A DNA stretch of 62,986 nucleotides from Minwuia sp. (GCA_029210175.1 JARGPL010000025.1:1-62986); one strand, 5' to 3'; counted from the stretch's first letter, positions 17,676-28,371 are shown. Notes: generated by a model not told the origin, from the sequence alone. Program-made: numbers and translations.

Positions 17676-18595
17676 TGACCGAGGAACTGTTCGCTGTCTT
17701 CATCGCATCCACGATCCGGCTTGCAACGCCGTTGCTGCTGGCCGCCATCGGCGAACTGTTGAGCGAGAAGGCCGGTGTCCTGAACATGAGCATCGAGGGC
17801 ATGATGCTGACCGGTGCCTTTGCGGCGGCCACCGGTGCAGCGCTCAGTGGCAGCCCGATGATCGGGCTTGTCTGCGGCATGGTTGCCGTGATCCCGCTGT
17901 CGCTGCTGCAGGCGTTTCTGACCAACACCCTGCGCGCGAACCAGATCGTGACCGGGCTGGGCATCAATATCCTCGTCCTCGGCGGCACCACGCTGGGATA
18001 CCGCGAACTGTTCGGCGCGCGGTCCCGCGAAGTCATCCCCGGTTTCGACAAGTGGGACCCGCCGCTGCTTGGTGACATTCCGGTGGTGGGGGAAACGATC
18101 TTCGAACAGGTATGGCTGGTCTATCTGACGCTACCCGTGGCGTTGCTCGCCTGGTACGTGCTGACCCGCACCGGGCTTGGGGTGGCAATCAAGGCAGCCG
18201 GGGCGGCCCCGCGCACCGTGCAGAATTCCGGTCTGTCGGTGACGCTGATCCGATATGGCGTCACCCTGGTGACGGGCCTGCTGGCCGCGCTGGGCGGTAT
18301 CTTCCTGTCGATTGGCGACATCCATACCTTCACGGAAGGGATGACGAACGGTGCAGGCTATCTGGCGATCGCGGCGGTGATCTTCGGCAACTGGCGGCTG
18401 GGGCAGACGATCATCGCCTGCCTTGTCTTCGGCGCTGCGACTGCCCTTCAGTTCCAGCTGCCGGCGCTGGGTATCAATGCACCCAATGCGTTGCTGATCA
18501 TGATGCCCTATCTGCTGGCCTTCATCGCCGTATCCGGGCTGGTGGGGCGCCAGAGTGCGCCGAAGACGCTGGCCCAGCCCTACTGGCCGCGCTGA
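17675..18595 (+). CDS. ABC transporter permease (BPD_transp_2 type), second of pair
   Basis: A 306-residue membrane protein with about eight to nine hydrophobic segments. Diagnostic stretches are GELLSEKAGVLNMSIEGMML, LRANQIVTGLGINILVLGG and AIKAAGAAPRTVQNSGLSV. It forms the heterodimeric channel with the upstream permease. The gene ends only 20 bases from the stop of the convergent AtzE-like gene, and no clear terminator is visible in between, so the two transcripts may overlap. Confidence 0.88.
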   Translation: MTEELFAVFIASTIRLATPLLLAAIGELLSEKAGVLNMSIEGMMLTGAFAAATGAALSGSPMIGLVCGMVAVIPLSLLQAFLTNTLRANQIVTGLGINILVLGGTTLGYRELFGARSREVIPGFDKWDPPLLGDIPVVGETIFEQVWLVYLTLPVALLAWYVLTRTGLGVAIKAAGAAPRTVQNSGLSVTLIRYGVTLVTGLLAALGGIFLSIGDIHTFTEGMTNGAGYLAIAAVIFGNWRLGQTIIACLVFGAATALQFQLPALGINAPNALLIMMPYLLAFIAVSGLVGRQSAPKTLAQPYWPR

Positions 18596-18615
18596 GGGGC
18601 GTTCGCGCAATCGTC

Positions 18616-20019
18616 TCAGGCGGGCAGCAGGTCGGGTACGCGCACCTTGGCCGCGCCGGTGCGTTCCAGGTGGCGGGCAACACGCAGGGCAATGTCTTCG
18701 CGCCATGGCGGGGCAATGATCTGCACCCCGATCGGCATGGCACTGCCGGTTTCCATCGGGGCAGCCACGACCGGCAGGCCGATGCAGGAAATCGGCTGTG
18801 TGAACAGTCCCAGATTGGGGCGCACGGCCATTTCTTCTCCACGCAGCAGCATGGTCTTCTGGCCGATGGCGGGGGCGGAAAAGGGGGTGGCAGGCGCAAT
18901 AAGCACATCGACATTGCGGAACAGCGCCATCACCTGTTCCAGATACCAGCGCCGAACCTGCTGGGCGCGCACCAGCCAGCCTGCCGGCAGCATCGACCCG
19001 GCGAGGAAACGGTCACGCGTGTCCGGGTCGAAATCGTCTGGCCGAACCCGCAGGCGCCCCTGGTGCAGGGCTGCACTTTCGGCGTTGGTGATGATGAAGG
19101 CGGCGGCCCGTCCAGCGGCAGCACCGGGCACATCCAGCACCTGATGGACGTTGAGGGCGGCTGCGGCGGCGGTCACCGCCGCGGCAGCATCGGGCAGCCC
19201 GTCGGTGTCGAAATATCCACCCGCGACCGCGATGCGCAGACCGTCAATGCCACGATCGGCCTTCGCCGATACGGTATTGAACGGGCGGTCGGCGACGGTC
19301 GGGTCGCGGCTGTCCGGCCCCTGCATCGCGTCAAAGGCGGTCGCCAGATCGCTGACGTTGCGCGCGAACGGACCCAGGTGGTCCAGACTGTCGACAAACG
19401 GGAACGTGCCGTGCCGGGTCAGCCGCCCGAATGTCGGCTTCAGGCCGAAGATGCCACACAGCGACGACGGCACGCGGATGGAACCGTTGGTGTCCGACCC
19501 GAGCGACAGCGGCGCGAGGCCTGCCGCTGTCGCCGATCCGCTGCCCGATGACGATCCGCCCGCCATGCGTGACAGGTCATGCGGGTTGCGGCAGGCCCCG
19601 TCATGCGCGTTCTCCCCGGTGAAGTCATAGGCGTACTCGCCCATGTTCAGGGCACCGATCAGGATCGCGCCGGCGGCTTCCAGCCGTTGCACCAGCTCGG
19701 CATCGTCCGTGGCAGGCGCGTTTTCCCTATTGATCTTCGATCCGGCGCGCGTCACCTGACCTGCGACGTCGAACAGGTTCTTCACGGCAAACGGAACGCC
19801 TGCCAGGGGACCCGGGTCGGTCCCTGCGTGCCGTTGGCTGTCAATGACCGCTGCCCGCGACCGGGCGCGTTCCCGCAGGACATCGGTGAATGCGTTCAAT
19901 TGCGGGTTGATGGCCGTGATGCGCGCCAGATGGGCGTCAACAACATCGCTGGCCAGCAGGTCGCCACCACGGATACCGCGGGCAATCTCCCAGGCGGCGG
20001 CATAGGGCTGCAGCGTCAT
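18616..20019 (-). CDS. atzE: AtzE-like amidohydrolase (1-carboxybiuret hydrolase family)
   Basis: A 467-residue amidase-signature enzyme with the Ser-cisSer-Lys triad visible: Lys80 in GVPFAVKNLFD, the GGSSSGS loop at 154-160 and the nucleophile Ser180 in DTNGSIRVPSS. In cyanuric acid breakdown, AtzE with AtzG removes an amine group from 1-carboxybiuret. The partner-like AtzG gene is directly upstream and overlaps it by ATGA, and allophanate hydrolase is two genes further up. No cyanuric acid hydrolase is in the window, so the true substrate may be another carboxylated ureide. It is the last gene of the leftward operon. Confidence 0.8.
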   Translation of the reverse strand: MTLQPYAAAWEIARGIRGGDLLASDVVDAHLARITAINPQLNAFTDVLRERARSRAAVIDSQRHAGTDPGPLAGVPFAVKNLFDVAGQVTRAGSKINRENAPATDDAELVQRLEAAGAILIGALNMGEYAYDFTGENAHDGACRNPHDLSRMAGGSSSGSGSATAAGLAPLSLGSDTNGSIRVPSSLCGIFGLKPTFGRLTRHGTFPFVDSLDHLGPFARNVSDLATAFDAMQGPDSRDPTVADRPFNTVSAKADRGIDGLRIAVAGGYFDTDGLPDAAAAVTAAAAALNVHQVLDVPGAAAGRAAAFIITNAESAALHQGRLRVRPDDFDPDTRDRFLAGSMLPAGWLVRAQQVRRWYLEQVMALFRNVDVLIAPATPFSAPAIGQKTMLLRGEEMAVRPNLGLFTQPISCIGLPVVAAPMETGSAMPIGVQIIAPPWREDIALRVARHLERTGAAKVRVPDLLPA

Positions 20020-20240
20020 GCGTCATCCCCCGCTGGTGCCCGTTCCGGCACGTTGTACACCGTTGCCAGTTCCAGTGTGTCGACGGGAACCGGGACGTCT
20101 TCGAGAATGCCGTTCATGCGTGCGGCAAGCTGCAGGAAGCCGATGACGCCAGGGCGCTGCGCATCGGTGATCGACAGGCCGAGCGTCGCAGCCATCGCAT
20201 CCATGTGACCCTCGGCATCAAAGGTGGTGTCGTCGCTCAT
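20016..20240 (-). CDS. atzG: AtzG-like small subunit (DUF4089)
   Basis: A 74-residue, mostly helical protein related to Gat[53 protein letters not shown]. AtzG forms a complex with AtzE, an arrangement thought to descend from the GatCA amidotransferase core. It overlaps atzE downstream and the cysteine hydrolase upstream by four bases on each side, as expected when subunits are made in fixed ratio. Its likely role is to stabilise AtzE and complete its active site. Confidence 0.8.
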   Translation of the reverse strand: MSDDTTFDAEGHMDAMAATLGLSITDAQRPGVIGFLQLAARMNGILEDVPVPVDTLELATVYNVPERAPAGDDA

Positions 20241-20917
20241 GTGGTGTGCCCCCCATCATCGAAACTGGCGACCGCGTCGGCGGATGTGGCGACCCAGCCG
20301 AAGATGCCACCCTGCGCGGCAATCATTTCCAGCCCGACCCGATGGAACTCCGGGAAGTATGATCCACAGGCGTCCCCGATGACGATGCAGCGGAACCCCC
20401 GGTCGTTGGCTTCGCGAACGGTCGTGTGGACACAGACTTCCGTTGTCACGCCGCAGACCAGCAGGCTCTCGATCCGGCGGTTGTGCAGCATGATCTCCAG
20501 ATCGGTCTGATAGAAAGCGCCCTTGCCCGGCTTGTCGATCACTGGCTCACCGGCGTCCGGTGCCAGTGCTGCGATGATGCCGTGGCCGTCTTGGCCGCGC
20601 ACGAGAATGCGGCCCATCGGCCCGGCGTCACCAATTCGCATGGACGGCGCGCCGCGTTCGACCTTTGCCGGTGGTGCATCAGCGAGGTCGGGCCTGTGCC
20701 CTTCGCGGGTATGGATCACCAGCATGTCATGGGCACGGGCCAGATCCAGCATGCGTCGGCAGGGCGCGACAGCCGTCGCCAGACTGGATACGTCATTGCC
20801 CAGGGCCTCCCCGAAGCCGCCTGGTTCCAGGAAGTCCCGCTGCATGTCGATGATGATCAGGGCGGTGCGGGCCGGATCGAAGGTCGTTGGCCCCGGCGTG
20901 GCATTGATCTGGCGCAT
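20237..20917 (-). CDS. biuH: Isochorismatase-like cysteine hydrolase, probable biuret hydrolase
   Basis: A 226-residue cysteine hydrolase with its triad in order: Asp24 in [11 protein letters not shown], Lys129 in [10 protein letters not shown] and Cys162 in [29 protein letters not shown] and [14 protein letters not shown] resemble, from memory, biuret hydrolases (biuret to allophanate plus ammonia) and ureidoacrylate-type relatives. Its place next to allophanate hydrolase, which would take the product, favours biuret. The start is either ATG 20917 or GTG 20923; GGAGGG suits the GTG slightly better. Substrate choice within the family cannot be settled by eye. Confidence 0.72.
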   Translation of the reverse strand: MRQINATPGPTTFDPARTALIIIDMQRDFLEPGGFGEALGNDVSSLATAVAPCRRMLDLARAHDMLVIHTREGHRPDLADAPPAKVERGAPSMRIGDAGPMGRILVRGQDGHGIIAALAPDAGEPVIDKPGKGAFYQTDLEIMLHNRRIESLLVCGVTTEVCVHTTVREANDRGFRCIVIGDACGSYFPEFHRVGLEMIAAQGGIFGWVATSADAVASFDDGGHTT

Positions 20918-20944
20918 GTTCACGTGCCTGCCCTCCAACTGGTT

Positions 20945-22759
20945 TCAGGTACTGGCGATATAGGCGCGCCAGCCACCGAACGCGGTGATGTCGCGTGCAT
21001 CCGACGTGGCCGCCGCCTCACAGAGGAAGCCCTTGACGCTGCTGCCGTCGCTCAGGCTGATCGTGCCAAGCCCCAGCGGGGCAGGAATGGCCGCCAGCAA
21101 ATGCCCAACGGCGGCAACAGGCACCTGCCAGACTTCCATGCTGATGGCACCACCGTCGCCATTGGCCCGCCGCAGCAGCCCGGGACGTTTCGGTTCCGGC
21201 CCTGCCAGGGCATAGAACCCGTATCCCTCAGCCGTCGTGACCTCAGCCTCGAATGTCGCGCCGAGATTTCGAAGCTGACCGTTCAGCGGCAGCCCGGACA
21301 TGTGTGCACCGCAGACTGCAATCCGCAGGGTCTCCGGCGCCACTGGCGTTGCTGTATTCAGCCGTGCCTCTGGAATGGTTGCGCCGCTGATACCCAGTCC
21401 CTTGCCGGTCCGGACATGCAGTTGACCCGCGAGGGCGAGCAGTTGCCGGTCATGGAACGCCGGGGCCGCCAGGGTGACACCCAACGGCATGCCATCGGCA
21501 CGGAAGCCGCCCGGCACGGCAACCGCGGAAAGGTCCAGCAGGTTCATGAAATTCGTGTAGCGACCGAGATCGCTGTTCACCTTGATGGGTTCATCCAGTA
21601 CCGCCTGAACGGTCGGTATCGTGCCCGTGGTCGGCAGCAGCAGGATGTCGAGGTCGGCCATCGCGGTGTCGGCCTGGCGGCGCAGGGCCGCCAGCCTGTA
21701 TTCTGCCCGAAACAGGTCCGTGGCCCGCGGCGTGGCACCGCCCAGCGTGATCTCGCGCGTGACCGGGTGCAGCGCTTCCGGCTGGCATTCGATCAGCGCC
21801 TCGATCGCCAGATAGCGCTCCGCCACCCACGGACCCTCATAGAGCAGGCGCGCGGCGTTGAGGAACGGGGAGATATCGGTGGGCAGCAGCTCTGCACCCA
21901 GGTCACCTGCGGCGCTGACCGCTTTCCCGAACAGGGCGGCGGCATCCCGGTCACCAAAGAATTCCAGGTTCTCCGGCAAGGGCACGCCAACCCTCAGCCC
22001 TTTCCAGTGCATTGGCATGCCCGCTGAGGGACTGGCCATGGGTCTGGCGAAGGCATCGGCGGCGTCATAGGCGGTGGCAACATCGGACACCATTGCGGCG
22101 TCGTCAGCAGTCAGGGTGAAGATCGAAACGCAATCGAGTGAGCGGCACGCCGGGACCACGCCGGATGTGCTCAAGATGCCCTTGGTCGGCTTCCATCCGA
22201 TGAGGTTGTTGAAAGCAGCAGGCACCCGCCCTGACCCCGCCGTGTCGGTGCCGAGCGAGAAGGCAACCAGACCCTTGGCGACTGCAACGGCGGAACCGGA
22301 ACTGGACCCGCCCGGCACATAGTCGGGATTGAAGCTGTTCGCGGGCACGCCGTAGGGGGATCGGACGCCAACCAGGCCGGTGGCAAACTGGTCCAGATTG
22401 GTCTTGCCGATGACCAGTGCCCCCGCCGCTCTCAGGCGGGCAACGACGAAGGCATCCGCTTCCGGCTGGTGGGCGTAGGTCGGGCAGGCCGCGGTTGTCG
22501 GCAGACCTGCAACATCGATGTTGTCCTTCACGGCGAAGGGGATGCCGAGCAGGGGATGAGTTGCGGGATCCAGGGTATCCAGTCGAGCGGCCTCTGCCAG
22601 CAAGTCGTCCGATCCCCGGCGGGTGATCCAGATGTTCGGGTCAACCCGGTCACACCGCAACAGGACCTCCATCGCGATATCCGTTGGTGTCAGACGCCCG
22701 CTGAGCACGTCATTGCGCAATGCCGCAATGCTGAGGGCCTGATCTCCAAGTGCGCTCAT
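20945..22759 (-). CDS. atzF: Allophanate hydrolase
   Basis: A 604-residue enzyme with two parts. The amidase domain has Lys78 (GIPFAVKDNIDV), the GGSSSGS loop at 150-156 and Ser176 (DTAGSGRVPAA). The C-terminal domain, from about residue 460 (LRIAVCGAHMSGLPLNGQL to FGGWRAYIAS), is the AtzF/DUR1,2-type extension that distinguishes allophanate hydrolases from other amidases. It converts allophanate to ammonia and CO2. ATG 22759 was chosen because AAGG lies eight bases upstream and the longer frame reads into the transporter ATPase gene. It sits between transporter genes and the biuret hydrolase. Confidence 0.9.
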   Translation of the reverse strand: MSALGDQALSIAALRNDVLSGRLTPTDIAMEVLLRCDRVDPNIWITRRGSDDLLAEAARLDTLDPATHPLLGIPFAVKDNIDVAGLPTTAACPTYAHQPEADAFVVARLRAAGALVIGKTNLDQFATGLVGVRSPYGVPANSFNPDYVPGGSSSGSAVAVAKGLVAFSLGTDTAGSGRVPAAFNNLIGWKPTKGILSTSGVVPACRSLDCVSIFTLTADDAAMVSDVATAYDAADAFARPMASPSAGMPMHWKGLRVGVPLPENLEFFGDRDAAALFGKAVSAAGDLGAELLPTDISPFLNAARLLYEGPWVAERYLAIEALIECQPEALHPVTREITLGGATPRATDLFRAEYRLAALRRQADTAMADLDILLLPTTGTIPTVQAVLDEPIKVNSDLGRYTNFMNLLDLSAVAVPGGFRADGMPLGVTLAAPAFHDRQLLALAGQLHVRTGKGLGISGATIPEARLNTATPVAPETLRIAVCGAHMSGLPLNGQLRNLGATFEAEVTTAEGYGFYALAGPEPKRPGLLRRANGDGGAISMEVWQVPVAAVGHLLAAIPAPLGLGTISLSDGSSVKGFLCEAAATSDARDITAFGGWRAYIAST

Positions 22760-22772
22760 GCCGATGCCTTTG

Positions 22773-24527
22773 TCATGCCGGTTCCTCCGCTTTGGCCAAC
22801 CGGTTTGCCGCATCCATGTCAAGATGCGGCACGGCATCGATCAGCGCCCGAGTATACGGGTCTCTGGGGTTGGAAAGGATCTCCGAAGCCGGGCCTTCCT
22901 CCACGATGCGTCCCGCCTGCATCACGATCACGCGGCTGCAGAGCAGGCGCACCACATTCAGATCATGGCTGACAAACAGGTAGCTCATGCCGAGTTTCTC
23001 CCGCAGATCAGCCAGCAGATTGAGCACGATGGCCTGCACGGAAACATCCAGCGCCGACGTCGGTTCGTCCAGAATCAACAGGCGCGGTGAAACCGAGATG
23101 GCGCGGGCGATGCCGACACGGGCCTTCTGACCGCCGGAAAGCTGATGCGGGAAGCGGCCCAGCAGATCCACCGGCAGACCGACCATGTCCGCCAGTTCGA
23201 CAACCCTCTCCTCGCGCGCCGCTGCGTCGGACATGCCGGCCAGCCGCAGCAGCGGATCGGCAATGCAACGCCGGGCGGTGAAGCGAGGGTTCAGGCTTTC
23301 GGTCGGGTCCTGGAACACCATCTGGATCTGCTTGCGTTCGGGGCGGAGGGCAAATCCGGCGGCTGGGATCAGGGCCAGGTCCTGACCGTCGAACAGCACC
23401 TGACCCTCGGTCGGATCAAGCAGGCGGGTGACGATGCTGGAAGTGGTGGATTTGCCACAACCGGATTCACCCACCAGGCCGACGCTTTCCCCGGCCATCA
23501 CATCCAGGCTGATGCCATCGACGGCGCGGAAGGGCGTGGCATCCGTGCCCTTGCCCCGCAGCCGTGCAAACCAGCCGGTGGATGCGCCGGAGTCGAATTC
23601 CTTCACCAGGTTCCGGACAGACAGCAGCGGCTCGGCGCTGGTTGTCGCGCGCTCTGCGGAGACAGACCCAGCCGCTCTGGCTTCACCGGTAAGGTCGGCA
23701 AGCCGGCTGTCCAGCCGCGGTGTCGCGCGGATGAGCTTCTGCGTGTAGGGATGCCTGGGCGCGGTGAACAGCGTCATCGTCGCGGCAGATTCCACCACCT
23801 CTCCGGACTGCATGACCACCAGACGCTGGCAATAGCGGCTGGCCAGACCCAGGTCATGGGTGATCAGCACGGTCGCCAGGTTCCGTTCCCGTCCCAGATC
23901 CTGGATCAGATCCATGATGGTCTTCTGGGTGGTGACATCCAGACCGGTTGTCGGTTCATCGGCGATCAGCAGGTCCGGATCACAGGCCAGTGCCAGCGCG
24001 ATCATCACCCGCTGGCACATGCCGCCCGACAGCTCGAACGGATAGGCGTTGTAGCGGTCTTCCGGGTCGCGAATGCGGACAGCATCCAGTGCCGCAATGG
24101 CGGCCTGTTTCATGTCGCGCCGCAGGATCGTGGTATGGCGGCGCAAGACGTCCTCGATCTGGTCACCGACCGTTCGGATCGGGTTCAGGGCAACGCGCGG
24201 GTTCTGGAATATCATGGACGCTTCCCGCCCCCTGATCTGACGCAAGGCGCTCTCGGGCGCATTGATCAGGTCGAGGCCCCGAAACATCACCTTGCCGCCC
24301 GTCACCTGCCCGGCGCTGTCGAGAATGCCCATGATGTTGAAGGCGGTAACCGACTTGCCGGAGCCGCTTTCCCCGACGACGCCGACCATTTCGCCACGAT
24401 GCACATCGAACCCGAGACCGCGCACGGCGTGCACCACGCCGCCCCGGGTACGGAAATCGACGTTCAGCCCGTCAATCGACAGGATCGGAATCGCCCCCTC
24501 GGTCGGGGTCATGGTGGTGTCGGTCAT
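22773..24527 (-). CDS. Peptide/nickel-type ABC transporter, fused DppD-DppF ATPase
   Basis: A 584-residue protein carrying both oligopeptide-type nucleotide-binding domains in one chain. Domain 1: Walker [11 protein letters not shown], signature [15 protein letters not shown], Walker [14 protein letters not shown]. Domain 2: [38 protein letters not shown], ending with the typical C-terminal extension [15 protein letters not shown]. Such fused ATPases serve single importers for peptides, opines or other small solutes. The start overlaps the permease stop by ATGA. Fourteen bases separate its stop from allophanate hydrolase, tying import to catabolism. Confidence 0.92.
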   Translation of the reverse strand: MTDTTMTPTEGAIPILSIDGLNVDFRTRGGVVHAVRGLGFDVHRGEMVGVVGESGSGKSVTAFNIMGILDSAGQVTGGKVMFRGLDLINAPESALRQIRGREASMIFQNPRVALNPIRTVGDQIEDVLRRHTTILRRDMKQAAIAALDAVRIRDPEDRYNAYPFELSGGMCQRVMIALALACDPDLLIADEPTTGLDVTTQKTIMDLIQDLGRERNLATVLITHDLGLASRYCQRLVVMQSGEVVESAATMTLFTAPRHPYTQKLIRATPRLDSRLADLTGEARAAGSVSAERATTSAEPLLSVRNLVKEFDSGASTGWFARLRGKGTDATPFRAVDGISLDVMAGESVGLVGESGCGKSTTSSIVTRLLDPTEGQVLFDGQDLALIPAAGFALRPERKQIQMVFQDPTESLNPRFTARRCIADPLLRLAGMSDAAAREERVVELADMVGLPVDLLGRFPHQLSGGQKARVGIARAISVSPRLLILDEPTSALDVSVQAIVLNLLADLREKLGMSYLFVSHDLNVVRLLCSRVIVMQAGRIVEEGPASEILSNPRDPYTRALIDAVPHLDMDAANRLAKAEEPA

Positions 24528-25366
24528 GTGCGCTGCCTCGGATCGATCAGGTCACGCAGGCCGTCGCCCAGCAGGTTGAAACAGAACACGGCAAGCATCA
24601 GGGCCAGGCCGGGGAACAGGGCCAGCCACCATTCACCGGACACGATATAGGTCGCGCCCTCCGCCACCATGATACCCCATTCCGGGGTTGGCGGGCGGAC
24701 ACCCAGTCCGATGAAGGACAGGCCCGCGGCGTTCAGGATCGCCCAGCCCATGTTCAGCGACACCTGCACCATCATCGGCGGCAGCACGTTGGGATAGATC
24801 TGCGTGGCGAGCAGGCGCAGGTCGCTGTTGCCGGCGAGACGGGCGGCCTGCACGAAACCGGCGCCGCGCCGGACATTGACCTCCGCCCGCGCCACACGGG
24901 CGTAGAAGGGGAAGTTGATGATGGCAGTGGCGTAGACGATGTTCTCCACCGTGTTGCCCAGCGCCGCGACGATGCCCATGGCGAGCACGAAAAGCGGGAA
25001 CGCCATGATCGTGTCGGTCACCCGCCCGACGATCCGGTCCGCCCAGCCACCGTAAAAGCCGGCAATGGACCCGAACACGCTGCCCGCCACGAACGAGAGC
25101 GCCACGGCGACGATGGCGATGGTCAGATCCAGGCGCGTGGCGACGATCACCCGGCTGAACACGTCCCGGCCCAGCTGATCGGTGCCGAACCAGTGCTGCG
25201 CGCTGGGGGGCTGCAGCGCGGCCGGTGAACTGGCCAGCGGGTCGTAGGGCACGATCCACGGCCCGAAGAGGCCGAGCAGGATCAGCATCAGGAACATGCT
25301 GCCCGCGACCAGGGTCACCGGGTTCTCGGTCAGCACGTAGCGCAGGTGTTTCAGGAACGCCTTCAT
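24524..25366 (-). CDS. Peptide-type ABC transporter permease (DppC-like)
   Basis: A 280-residue membrane protein with about six segments. It has the N-terminal block GPWIVPYDPLASSPAALQPP, HWFGTDQLGRDVFSRVIVAT, and the EAA loop near ARAEVNVRRGAGFVQAARLA. These are hallmarks of DppC/OppC permeases. It pairs with the DppB-like permease five bases upstream. Confidence 0.9.
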   Translation of the reverse strand: MKAFLKHLRYVLTENPVTLVAGSMFLMLILLGLFGPWIVPYDPLASSPAALQPPSAQHWFGTDQLGRDVFSRVIVATRLDLTIAIVAVALSFVAGSVFGSIAGFYGGWADRIVGRVTDTIMAFPLFVLAMGIVAALGNTVENIVYATAIINFPFYARVARAEVNVRRGAGFVQAARLAGNSDLRLLATQIYPNVLPPMMVQVSLNMGWAILNAAGLSFIGLGVRPPTPEWGIMVAEGATYIVSGEWWLALFPGLALMLAVFCFNLLGDGLRDLIDPRQRT

Positions 25367-25370
25367 GGCC

Positions 25371-26399
25371 TCAACCCTCCAGCCCGATGCGGGGATCGAC
25401 CATGGTGTAGAGGATGTCGATGATCAGGTTCAGCGCGACATAGAGGAATGCCATGGCGAGCACGAACCCCTGCACGGCGGCATAGTCCGAGACAATCAGT
25501 GCCTCGATGGCAAAGGACCCGATACCCGGCCAGGCAAAGACCTTCTCCACCAGCACATTCGACCCGAGCATGAAGGAGAACACCATGCCGAGCGTCGTCA
25601 GGATCGGCAGCATCGCGTTGCGCAGGGCGTAGGTGTAGAGCACCGTTGACCGCGACAGGCCGGATGCCCGCGCGGTGCGGATATAGTCGCTGGACAGCAC
25701 AGCCAGCATGGCACCACGGGTCATGCGGGCCAGCGGTGCCAGAGTGAACAGCCCCAGCGTGATGGCGGGAAGCACAAGCTGCGACAAGGCAGCGCCAAAC
25801 GTGTCCAGATCCCCATCCAGCAGGGCATCAATGGTGAAGAAACCCGTTATCTTCGGCGGGTCCAGATAGAAGATGTCGATCCGCCCCAACGGTGAGGGCG
25901 CGATGCCGAGAATGAAATAGAAGATGTAGACAAGGAACAGGCCGGTGAAGAAGACCGGCAGGGACACGCCCGCCGTGACGATCACCCGACAGAGATGATC
26001 GATCCAGCTGTTCGGGCGGGTGGCCGCCAGAATGCCGAGCGGCAGCGATACCGAGAGCGAGAACAGCAGCGCCAGCAGGGTAAGCTCCATGGACGCAGGC
26101 ATGCGTCGCAGCAGTTCCTCCACCACCGGTCGCCCGGTACTGATCGACTGGCCCAGGTCGCCACGGGCCAGATCGCCCAGATAGATCAGGAACTGTTCGG
26201 GCAGGGTGCGATCCAGCCCCAGCGCCTGACGCACCTGCTCGATCGAAGCCGCATCGGCCGCGGGTCCGGCGAAGTAGACCGCCGGATCACCGGGCAGGGC
26301 GCGGGTCAGCACGAAGGTGACGATGATGACGCCCGCGATCGAGGGGATGGCCTGAAGGACCCGCCCCCCGATCAGCGCCAGGGTCGAACGGTTTGCCAT
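25371..26399 (-). CDS. Peptide-type ABC transporter permease (DppB-like)
   Basis: A 342-residue membrane protein with a DppB/OppB layout: ITFVLTRALPGDPAVYF-like start, ALGLDRTLPEQFLIYLGDLA, RGDLGQSISTGRPV, and the EAA region RTARASGLSRSTVLYTYALR. A periplasmic stretch of about 40 residues around SPLGRIDIFYLDPPKITGFF is typical of the family. It forms the transmembrane channel with the next gene. Confidence 0.9.
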   Translation of the reverse strand: MANRSTLALIGGRVLQAIPSIAGVIIVTFVLTRALPGDPAVYFAGPAADAASIEQVRQALGLDRTLPEQFLIYLGDLARGDLGQSISTGRPVVEELLRRMPASMELTLLALLFSLSVSLPLGILAATRPNSWIDHLCRVIVTAGVSLPVFFTGLFLVYIFYFILGIAPSPLGRIDIFYLDPPKITGFFTIDALLDGDLDTFGAALSQLVLPAITLGLFTLAPLARMTRGAMLAVLSSDYIRTARASGLSRSTVLYTYALRNAMLPILTTLGMVFSFMLGSNVLVEKVFAWPGIGSFAIEALIVSDYAAVQGFVLAMAFLYVALNLIIDILYTMVDPRIGLEG

Positions 26400-26436
26400 T
26401 GATCAGCCTGTGTCCGACCGTTTTTGCAGGGTCATG

Positions 26437-28068
26437 TCAACTCGCGGCCTTGTTGAAGGCACGCGTGTCGAGCTGGCGGTGGAAGTAGTACTTGTAGCCG
26501 GTGACGTTCTTCTGCATCGCGACGTCCAGATACGGCTGATAGACCGGGATCAAGGGCACTTCGTCGAAGAAGGTCGAGATCAGTGTCTTGATCCTGGCTT
26601 CGTACTCCGGGTGATCGACGGGCATGTGCAGGGCTTCGTCGGTAACGGTTTCCACCGTCTCGTTGCGGTAGTTCATGGAGTTGAACAGCCGCCCGTCCTG
26701 ATAGACCCAATAGGAGTAATAGTCGGGATAGTTCAGCCAGCCGCCGAAGTTCTTGATGTGCATCGGCCACTTCTTTTCGATCAGCACCTGGGTGCGCCAG
26801 TTGGCACCGGGAACCTTCTCCACCTGTGTGCGGATGCCGACCCTGGCCAGACCTTCCTGCACCAGCAGGGCCATCGGTTCGGACCACTGGGCAAAGCCCA
26901 GGTTGAAGGCGAACGGCACTTCGAAACCGTCGGCGTATCCGGCCTCGGCCAGCAATGCACTGGCTTTCCCGTAATCGGTGTCATAGGGGAACGGCTGCGG
27001 CCATTCGATGGTTGCGGGATCGAAGGACTTGCCGCCCCACATCGGAATGCCGCGCTTGAACGCCGCCTGTTCGAAGATCTGCCTGTAGGGAATGGCATAG
27101 GCAACGGCCTGGCGGACACGCTTGTCCTTGAACGGACCGTAGGTGGTGTCGAGGCCGATGGCGATCATCGAATTCTCGATCGGCGCCGCTGCCACCGTGT
27201 ACTTGCCGGACGCCTGCAGTTCGGCGAAATCCTTCGGTGGCAGGTCGAGGGAAACATCCGCATCACCACGCTCCAGCAACGCTCGGCGGGTGGAGGCGGA
27301 GGGGATCTCGCGCATGATGACGCGCTGCACACCTGGCAGCGGCCCGGATTTCCAGTTGTCGAAGCGCTTGTAGACAACCTGCTGGCCCGGATCCCAGCGT
27401 TCCAGCATGAATGCGCCGCTGCCTGCGGGGTTGCGGTGCAGGTACTCGGTCGCCCACGGATCTTCCTTGGTGGCATTGGCCATTGCGACCTTGGAGTTGA
27501 AGATGATCGGCACCGGCACCGCCAGATCGGGCATGGTCAGTTTTGACGGCCGCAGGAAATCGATGCGGAAGGTCAGATCATCCACGGCAGTGAACTGTTC
27601 CGGCTTTTCCAGCGATCCGGCGCGCATCTGTGTTGACGGAAATCCGCCCACGGAAACCGCCCGGTCGAATGACCACTTCACATCCGCTGCGGTGATCGGC
27701 TTGCCATCCCAGAAGGTCGCGCCTTCACGCAGCTTGAAGGTGACGGAATTGCCGTCGGGTGCCAGTTCCCAGCTCTCGGCGATCTCCGGCTGCAGGGTCT
27801 GATAGTCATACATCTCCGTGCCATCGGACAGGGTCTTGGTGCCAAAGCCGACCAGGCGGTCATACAGGTTTACGGCGATGGCATAACTCGGGCGGTTGGT
27901 GCCTGCGCGGTGGATGTCCATGCTGTTGACGGTGCTGCCCACCACGACGAGCAACGTGTCGGCCCGGCCTGCGGCACGGCTTTCGCCGAACGGCACCAGC
28001 ATGGGCAGGGCCGCGGCCCCGGCGCCCACGGCGGTCAGTCGAAGGAAATCGCGTCTGTCGATGGTCAT
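26437..28068 (-). CDS. Peptide-type ABC transporter substrate-binding protein (SBP_bac_5), Tat-exported
   Basis: A 543-residue family 5 binding protein. The N-terminus MTIDRRDFLRLTAVGAGAAA is a twin-arginine signal, so export after folding is expected. The mature part has LQPEIAESWELAPDGNSVTF, LREGATFWDGKPITAADVKW and RRALLERGDADVSLDLPPKD. The ligand could be a peptide, but family 5 proteins also bind many other solutes, and the position upstream of ureide hydrolases suggests one of those. ATG 28068 was chosen for the signal peptide; upstream frame residues are not conserved. Confidence 0.88.
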   Translation of the reverse strand: MTIDRRDFLRLTAVGAGAAALPMLVPFGESRAAGRADTLLVVVGSTVNSMDIHRAGTNRPSYAIAVNLYDRLVGFGTKTLSDGTEMYDYQTLQPEIAESWELAPDGNSVTFKLREGATFWDGKPITAADVKWSFDRAVSVGGFPSTQMRAGSLEKPEQFTAVDDLTFRIDFLRPSKLTMPDLAVPVPIIFNSKVAMANATKEDPWATEYLHRNPAGSGAFMLERWDPGQQVVYKRFDNWKSGPLPGVQRVIMREIPSASTRRALLERGDADVSLDLPPKDFAELQASGKYTVAAAPIENSMIAIGLDTTYGPFKDKRVRQAVAYAIPYRQIFEQAAFKRGIPMWGGKSFDPATIEWPQPFPYDTDYGKASALLAEAGYADGFEVPFAFNLGFAQWSEPMALLVQEGLARVGIRTQVEKVPGANWRTQVLIEKKWPMHIKNFGGWLNYPDYYSYWVYQDGRLFNSMNYRNETVETVTDEALHMPVDHPEYEARIKTLISTFFDEVPLIPVYQPYLDVAMQKNVTGYKYYFHRQLDTRAFNKAAS

Positions 28069-28371
28069 GATCCCTGTATCCCTTTGCTGCAACTGCACGG
28101 ATGTCTGAACGTGGCATCGCAAAGGGTGGGCCAGAAAAAATAGATAATTAGAACAATGGGTTAGAAGTTTTCTGTTGGCTGGAAACCCCACTCATGCCCG
28201 ATCTGTCAGCATGTTGAACATGGTGGGGGCCTGCAACCCTGCCCGAGGCGTCTGTCGACTCTCGTCAAGAATCTTTCAATTTCAATGTGTTGAGCCGTCA
28301 AGACAAGCGGCGGTCGCTCATCAATCCGTGGCTGCCTGTTTCACTCGCAGACTGGCTGCAAATTCAGCATG